Positions 1 through 5,752 of a stretch of DNA of 5,752 nucleotides are shown here, piece by piece. The notes below the pieces were generated by a model. The model did not search any database. It was not told where the DNA came from and saw only the letters and a list, made by a program, of their open reading frames with translations. Location: the NCBI GenBank assembly GCA_007121115.1, contig SKMI01000274.1, positions 1 to 5,752 on the forward strand, in the 5' to 3' direction. This DNA comes from Paracoccaceae bacterium (GTDB taxonomy: Bacteria; Pseudomonadota; Alphaproteobacteria; Rhodobacterales; Rhodobacteraceae). Numbering within the stretch: the stretch's first letter is position 1; every line of letters begins with the position of its first letter. Made by a program: the position numbers and the translations under genes.

Positions 1-2696
<2,696 letters not shown>

Positions 2697-2787
2697 CGTC
2701 TGGCCTCCCATCTGGGTTGCGGATCGCGGAATTCTGAGCAGGACATGCCCCATTGCGGCCCTTCGATCAAGGGGCTGGGGGCAAAAT

Positions 2788-2818
2788 TGTATACCGTGGT
2801 GCACAAAAATACGTGCAA
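2788..2818 (-). promoter_or_regulatory. acnA: Possible acnA promoter
   Basis: On the minus strand a TTGCAC box (plus-strand 2813-2818) and a TATACA box (2788-2793) are separated by 19 bp; an overlapping TACAAT (2786-2791) also resembles a -10. The 19-bp spacer is longer than the optimum of about 17, so this would be a weak sigma70-type promoter or one needing an activator. Transcription would start near 2780, giving a leader of about 84 nt. Assignment is by eye only. Confidence 0.35.
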
Positions 2819-2830
2819 CACGTTGGTGCA
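2799..2830. repeat. Three spaced GTGCA repeats (operator-like)
   Basis: GTGCA occurs at 2799-2803, 2813-2817 and 2826-2830, so starts are 14 and 13 nt apart. On the acnA coding strand the contexts read TTGCACCA, TTGCACGT and GTGCACCA. The first copy sits in the palindrome GTGCAC, and CAAC-AC-GTTG (2816-2825) links the other two as a partial dyad. The middle copy coincides with the putative -35 box of acnA. The set lies in the 221-bp region shared by the divergent acnA and DUF1223 genes, the usual place for a regulator site. I do not recognise the regulator. Confidence 0.35.
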
Positions 2831-2917
2831 ATCGCTCGCTCTCTCAAAACCTTGATTGGCCGCGGCGTCGGTGCTTGGTTAGATACGCTCCACCCGAAGC
2901 ATCGAAGGCTCCAGCGC

Positions 2918-3625
2918 ATGCGTACCCTGCTCAGCACCCTCGCCGCGTCCCTTCTGCTGCTGGCGGGTGTTCCCCGGGCCGAGGCAGGCGACAATGTGGT
3001 GGTGCTGGAACTCTTCACCTCGCAGGGTTGCGCGGCCTGCCCCCCGGCGGACGAGCTGATTGGCGCCTTTGCTGCCCGCGATGACGTGATCGCGCTCAGC
3101 ATGCATGTGGATTACTGGGACTATATCGGCTGGGAAGACAGCTTTGCAGATGCCGCGTTTACCGCACGGCAGAAGCGTTATGCGCGCAGCTGGAACCGCT
3201 CCACGGTCTTTACCCCGCAGCTCATCGTCGGCGGGGTGGACGAGGCCAAGAGCGCCCGCCGGTCGGTGGTCAACGAGCTTCTGGCCGAACACAGCGCCCG
3301 CCCGCCGCGCGTGCACCTGACCATGACGCGCGGCGCGGATGGCACCCTGCGGATCGAGGCGACGGCCGAGCCGCCGCTGAGTTCCGAGGCGGATGTGATG
3401 CTGATCCGCTACACACCCCACGCGGCGGTCGAGGTGACCTCGGGCGAGAACAACGGCCGCCGGTTGACGCATTTCAACGTGGTGACCAGCCTCGAGACCG
3501 TGACTCGCTGGGACGGGCAGGGCGCGCTGCAAATGACGATTTCGGCGCCCGGGGATGACCCGGCGGTGGTCATAGTGCAGGAAAAGGGGCAGGGCGCGGT
3601 GCTGGCGGCAGCGCGCCGGCGCTGA
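2918..3625 (+). CDS. DUF1223 family secreted thioredoxin-like protein
   Basis: This 235-residue protein matches the DUF1223 family (PF06764), whose members have a thioredoxin-like fold and no settled function. Residues 1-23 form a signal peptide: MRT, a hydrophobic Leu/Ala core, then a likely cleavage after A21-E22-A23, so the mature protein is probably periplasmic. The family core follows: LFTSQGCAACPPADE with the CxxC pair C38/C41 (the only cysteines), HVDYWD at 63-68, GWEDSF at 71-76, and FTPQL with P100 at the likely cis-proline position of thioredoxin folds. The C-terminal part (about 125-235) is a beta-rich region typical of the family. The ATG at 2918 is chosen because the signal peptide starts there and GAAGG (2904-2908) lies 9 nt upstream; in-frame ATGs further up give an unlikely N-terminus. 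It is divergent from acnA by 221 bp and convergent with the transporter gene. A thiol-redox role is suggested by the CxxC but not shown. Confidence 0.93.
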   Translation: MRTLLSTLAASLLLLAGVPRAEAGDNVVVLELFTSQGCAACPPADELIGAFAARDDVIALSMHVDYWDYIGWEDSFADAAFTARQKRYARSWNRSTVFTPQLIVGGVDEAKSARRSVVNELLAEHSARPPRVHLTMTRGADGTLRIEATAEPPLSSEADVMLIRYTPHAAVEVTSGENNGRRLTHFNVVTSLETVTRWDGQGALQMTISAPGDDPAVVIVQEKGQGAVLAAARRR

Positions 3626-3718
3626 GGGTCTGCGCGGCGACGCAGTCTATGCCGTGACCCGCTTGCGGCGTTCTCCCGGACTGACAATGTCCCCGAACGG
3701 TTTACCCTGTCCCATCCG

Positions 3719-3732
3719 GCGCGCTTGCGCGC
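3719..3732. other. GC-only stem-loop between convergent genes
   Basis: GCGCG (3719-3723), loop CTTG, CGCGC (3728-3732). It lies downstream of both convergent genes. No T-run follows on either strand, so it is not a standard intrinsic terminator; it may pause transcription or have no role. The rest of 3626-3718 holds only a small stem, CTGCG-6-CGCAG at 3630-3645, and no gene that I can support. Confidence 0.3.
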
Positions 3733-3757
3733 GCGGGGGGCGCCTGCGAAGCGTGCC

Positions 3758-3774
3758 GGGGGCGGGTGGGTGGG
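3758..3774 (+). other. G-quadruplex motif with single-base loops
   Basis: Four G-tracts run GGGGG-C-GGG-T-GGG-T-GGG: tracts at 3758-3762, 3764-3766, 3768-3770 and 3772-3774. One-nucleotide loops are the arrangement known to give the most stable parallel quadruplexes. The motif is in the 3' region of the DUF1223 transcript, and on the template strand 36 nt past the stop codon of the transporter gene. Whether it folds in the cell cannot be read from sequence. Confidence 0.6.
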
Positions 3775-3798
3775 CACGGCTCGGCCGGGCCCCCTTTT
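3772..3798 (+). terminator. Probable Rho-independent terminator of the DUF1223 gene
   Basis: Stem GGGC (3772-3775), one A/G mismatch, CGGC (3777-3780), loop TCG, then GCCG (3784-3787) and GCCC (3789-3792). It is followed by CC and TTTT (3795-3798), so it has terminator polarity for the plus-strand gene ending at 3625. An alternative larger pairing joins GGGGGC (3758-3763) to GCCCCC (3789-3794). The T-run is short, and on the opposite strand none exists, so I do not call it bidirectional. It shares 3772-3774 with the G-quadruplex motif. Confidence 0.5.
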
Positions 3799-3809
3799 GT
3801 ATCCGTGGC

Positions 3810-4727
3810 TCACCCCTGCGGCGTGCCCGCCTTGGTCGGCTTCGCCCGCTCCAGCCCCAACTGACGCTCACGCCAGATGATGATCACACCGGCGGCGATG
3901 ACCAGCGAGGCGCCGAACAGCATCGGGCCGGTCGGCACCTCGGAAAACACCCAGTAGCCGATGGCCAGCGAAAACAGGATCTGCACATAGCCGAAGGGCG
4001 CGATGACCGAGACATCGGCAAAGCGGTAACTCGAGGTCAGAAAGACCTGCCCCAGCCCGCCCAGGAGCCCCGCCAGCACCAGGAACACCACAGCCTGCGC
4101 CCCGGGGACAACCCAGCCGAAGGGCAGGGTCAGCAGCGACAGCGCGCTCGCGGTGATGGAAAACCAGAACACGATCGCGGGTGTGGTCTCGGTGTTGACC
4201 AGCTTGCGCAGGAACACCTGCGCCAGCGCCACGAAAACCGCGCCCATCAGCACCAGAATCGCGCCCAGCGCCTCGCCCGTACCCATGTCCGCGTCCAGGC
4301 TCAGTCGCGGCCAGATGACGATCATCACCCCCACCATGCCCAGCGCAACGGCGCTCAGACGGAAGGTGCGTACCTGCTCGCCCAGGAACATCGCCGCGAA
4401 GACCACGGTGAGGATCGGTGCGGCAAAGCCGATGGCGGTGACCTCGGGCAGGGGCAGGAAAGCGAGTCCCGCGAACCCCAGCCCCATTGCGGCGGTGCCG
4501 ATCAGCCCGCGCCAGAAATGGCCCAGCGGGTTGGCGGTCTTCAGCCCGGTGGTCAGTTCCTGCCGCCAGGCCAGCCAAACCAGGATCACCGGCAGCGCAA
4601 AGAATGAGCGGAAGAACACCGCCTGCCCCGGCGGCACGGTGTCCGACACCGCCTTGATCAGTGACGCCATGACGATGAAGAGCATCATCGACAGGACTTT
4701 CAGGGCAATGCCGCGCAGCGGGCGCAT
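3810..4727 (-). CDS. DMT superfamily (EamA-type) transporter
   Basis: This 305-residue inner-membrane protein has about ten hydrophobic helices (roughly 7-28, 36-54, 72-91, 94-116, 123-139, 151-173, 184-202, 209-229, 239-259, 267-285) in two repeats of five, the EamA (PF00892) duplication of drug/metabolite transporters. Family signatures sit at the end of helices 4 and 9: APILTVV...FLGE (103-117) and APFGYVQ...VFSE (243-263). Length is normal (about 280-310). The C-terminal tail from 286 is charged and cytoplasmic. Some relatives are annotated as S-adenosylmethionine uptake transporters, others as amino-acid or metabolite exporters; substrate cannot be told from sequence. The ATG at 4727 is chosen because GGAG (4733-4736) lies 5 nt upstream, a promoter ends about 19 nt upstream, and helix 1 starts right after MRPLRG; a longer in-frame reading to 4934 adds 69 arginine-rich residues and would start upstream of that promoter. 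It is convergent with the DUF1223 gene and divergent from the SseB-family gene. Confidence 0.93.
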   Translation of the reverse strand: MRPLRGIALKVLSMMLFIVMASLIKAVSDTVPPGQAVFFRSFFALPVILVWLAWRQELTTGLKTANPLGHFWRGLIGTAAMGLGFAGLAFLPLPEVTAIGFAAPILTVVFAAMFLGEQVRTFRLSAVALGMVGVMIVIWPRLSLDADMGTGEALGAILVLMGAVFVALAQVFLRKLVNTETTPAIVFWFSITASALSLLTLPFGWVVPGAQAVVFLVLAGLLGGLGQVFLTSSYRFADVSVIAPFGYVQILFSLAIGYWVFSEVPTGPMLFGASLVIAAGVIIIWRERQLGLERAKPTKAGTPQG

Positions 4728-4752
4728 GAGGACTCCGTCATTTAACCTGTGC

Positions 4753-4781
4753 AATAAATCGCGCCGGCGTGCGAATGGCAA
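4753..4781 (-). promoter_or_regulatory. Likely sigma70-type promoter of the transporter gene
   Basis: Minus-strand -35 box TTGCCA (plus-strand 4776-4781; 5 of 6 to consensus) and -10 box TTTATT (4753-4758; 4 of 6) are separated by exactly 17 bp. Transcription would begin near 4746, about 19 nt before the ATG at 4727. This supports the short start and argues against the longer in-frame reading to 4934. Confidence 0.5.
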
Positions 4782-4827
4782 CCCCCGGTGCCTTTGCTTG
4801 AGGCGCATCCGGTGTCCGGCGCCGGGA

Positions 4828-4855
4828 TTGCCTCTCTCCCGAAGTGCTGTATCTG
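4828..4855 (+). promoter_or_regulatory. Weak candidate promoter of the SseB-family gene
   Basis: TTGCCT (4828-4833), 16-bp spacer, TATCTG (4850-4855). The -10 match is poor (3 of 6). If used, transcription would start near 4862 and the mRNA would carry a leader of about 110 nt that includes the perfect stem-loop at 4871-4907. Confidence 0.25.
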
Positions 4856-4870
4856 TGGCGAGCGGCAGAA

Positions 4871-4907
4871 GCGCCCGCCCGGCGGAAATCGTCCGCCGGG
4901 CGGGCGC
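4871..4907. repeat. Perfect 16-bp inverted repeat, 5-nt loop
   Basis: Left arm 4871-4886 (GCGCCCGCCCGGCGGA), loop AATCG (4887-4891), right arm 4892-4907, the exact reverse complement of the left arm. It lies between two divergent genes, 65 bp before the SseB-family ATG. No T-run follows on the plus strand; on the minus strand TTCT follows, too weak for a confident terminator. It could be a leader structure of the SseB-family mRNA, the end of a small unrecognised transcript, or a dispersed palindromic repeat. The inverted repeat itself is certain; its role is not. Confidence 0.9.
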
Positions 4908-4929
4908 CGTCATGTGCGCGAAGGCCCAT

Positions 4930-4948
4930 GGCAAGTTGCCTCAGCTGA
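4930..4948. repeat. Two abutting small palindromes before the SseB-family gene
   Basis: GGCAAGTTGCC (4930-4940; GGCAA/TTGCC around one G) is followed directly by TCAGCTGA (4941-4948, perfect 8-bp palindrome). They lie 24-43 bp before the ATG at 4973, inside the likely mRNA leader. Such short dyads may be operator halves or chance. Confidence 0.3.
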
Positions 4949-4972
4949 AACTCTCCACCACGGAAAGCCACA

Positions 4973-5752
4973 ATGTCCGACCCGACAGAGTCCGAAGCCA
5001 CCCCCGAAACCGCACTGGACCACGCCTGGCGCGCCGTGCTGGACCGCCCCGATGATGACGCCGCCCGGCTGGGCTTCTACGCGCGCCTGACCGAGGCCGA
5101 GTTGTTCCTGCTCCTGGAGCGCGAGGCCGAGGGCGAGCGCATCGACCCACAGGTGTTTCCGCTCGAGGACGGCCCCATGGTCGTGGCCTTCGACACCGAG
5201 GCCCGGCTCACGGATTTCACCGGCATGGCCGCGCCCTACGTCGCCCTGCCGGGCCGCGTGCTGGTGGAGATGCTGGCCGCGGCGGAGCCCCCGGTGGCAC
5301 TGGGCCTGAACCTGGGCGAGGCACCCTCGGCGCGCCATCTGCCGCCCGAGGTGCTGGCCTGGCTTGCCGATGCGCTCTCCCGCCGCCCCGCCGAAGTGCA
5401 GGCCGAGATCGCCGAAATCGACGCCCCGCGCGGTCTGCCCGAGGTGCTGCTGCCCGCGCTCGACGCGCGGCTGGCCCGCGCCGGCGGGCTGGCGACCATG
5501 GCCTGGCTGGTCGCCGTGCGCTACACCGAAGGCGGCGCGGGCCACATGCTGGCCTTCATCGACCCCGCGCCCGGGGCTGAACCCACACTGGCCCGCGCGC
5601 TGGGCGAGGCGCTGACCTTTTCCGGGGTCGAGGCCGGGGCGCTGGACATCGCCTTCTTCGCCGCCTCGGACCCGGTGGCGGCGCGGCTGGCGCGGGTGGG
5701 GCTGCGCTTCGACCTGCCGGTCCCGGCCAACGAACCCGCGCGTCCGACCCCG
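4973..5752 (+). CDS. SseB family protein, 3' end beyond window
   Basis: The frame is open for 260 codons from the ATG to the right edge, with no stop. The product is an acidic, Ala/Leu-rich soluble protein with no signal peptide or membrane helix. It resembles the SseB-family proteins (PF07179-type N-terminal domain) I know from Rhodobacterales: DDDAARLGFYARL (27-39), ELFLLLE (43-49), FPLEDGP (62-68), VAFDTEARL (71-79), APYVALPGR (87-95) and GLNLGEAPSA (111-120). A second segment at about 145-240 (RGLPEVLLPALDARL, GHMLAFIDPAPGAEP, LTFSGVEAG, RVGLRFDLP) resembles the C-terminal half of these proteins; a Pro-rich tail begins near 242. GGAAAG (4962-4967), 5 nt before the ATG, supports this start. 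E. coli sseB is linked to enhanced serine sensitivity when overexpressed; the biochemical role is unknown. It is unrelated to the Salmonella type III translocon protein of the same name. The true end is not visible. Confidence 0.85.
   Translation, partial: MSDPTESEATPETALDHAWRAVLDRPDDDAARLGFYARLTEAELFLLLEREAEGERIDPQVFPLEDGPMVVAFDTEARLTDFTGMAAPYVALPGRVLVEMLAAAEPPVALGLNLGEAPSARHLPPEVLAWLADALSRRPAEVQAEIAEIDAPRGLPEVLLPALDARLARAGGLATMAWLVAVRYTEGGAGHMLAFIDPAPGAEPTLARALGEALTFSGVEAGALDIAFFAASDPVAARLARVGLRFDLPVPANEPARPTP

Noticed and set aside
2852..2885. TTGATT followed by TTGGTT/TTAGAT as a promoter of the DUF1223 gene
   Set aside because: The -10 candidates match consensus at only 2-3 positions or have a 21-bp spacer, so I do not annotate it.
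2879..3532. Minus-strand frame of 217 codons opposite the DUF1223 gene
   Set aside because: Antisense shadow; the plus strand carries a signal peptide and clear family motifs.
3654..4607. Plus-strand frame of 317 codons opposite the transporter gene
   Set aside because: The translation is Gln/His/Arg-rich, as expected from the antisense of a membrane protein gene; the minus strand encodes a clear ten-helix EamA protein.
4788..4830. Possible small RNA or tRNA-like folds (GTGCCT-7-AGGCGC at 4788-4806; CCGGCGCCGG at 4816-4825)
   Set aside because: The stems are short, include a wobble pair and do not assemble into a tRNA cloverleaf or any RNA family I recognise.
4728..4934. N-terminal extension of the transporter to an ATG at 4934
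   Set aside because: It would add 69 Arg-rich residues before helix 1 and start upstream of a well-spaced promoter at 4753-4781; the ATG at 4727 has its own GGAG.
4788..5090. Small plus-strand frame of 100 codons across the intergenic stem-loop
   Set aside because: Its repeated PPGG segments come from the inverted repeat being read twice, and it runs out of frame into the SseB-family gene.
4910..5545. Minus-strand frame of 211 codons opposite the SseB-family gene
   Set aside because: His/Gly/Gln-rich antisense product; the plus strand shows family motifs and a ribosome-binding site.

Overview
The window is high-GC, gene-dense bacterial chromosome and looks alphaproteobacterial, most likely Rhodobacterales (Rhodobacteraceae/Roseobacteraceae). 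This rests on codon bias, on promoter-like boxes with short leaders, and on the recognisable gene types: a long AcnA-type aconitase, a DUF1223 secreted protein, an EamA-type permease and an SseB-family protein resembling those I know from that order. There are no insertion sequences, phage genes, tRNA or rRNA genes or CRISPR arrays. Base and codon composition look even throughout, so I see no sign of recent transfer.

Layout: (1) 1-2696, minus strand: aconitate hydratase (acnA), complete at its start and cut by the left edge about 30 codons before its expected end. (2) 2697-2917: divergent intergenic region, AT-richer in the middle, with a possible acnA promoter and three GTGCA repeats spaced 13-14 nt. 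(3) 2918-3625, plus strand: DUF1223 protein with a signal peptide and one CxxC. (4) 3626-3809: convergent intergenic region with a GC stem-loop, a textbook G-quadruplex motif and an overlapping terminator-like hairpin followed by TTTT. (5) 3810-4727, minus strand: ten-helix DMT/EamA transporter. (6) 4728-4972: divergent intergenic region with a good promoter for the transporter, a perfect 16-bp stem-loop and two adjacent small palindromes. (7) 4973-5752, plus strand: SseB-family protein, open to the right edge.

The four genes alternate in strand (-, +, -, +), so each is probably its own transcription unit within the window and no shared pathway can be read from the layout. Aconitase is central carbon metabolism (TCA cycle); the other three have no firmly assigned substrates or partners. 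I did not find a novel multi-gene system. The items most worth a second look are non-coding: the G-quadruplex/hairpin pair between the convergent genes, the perfect stem-loop before the SseB-family gene, and the GTGCA repeat set between acnA and the DUF1223 gene.
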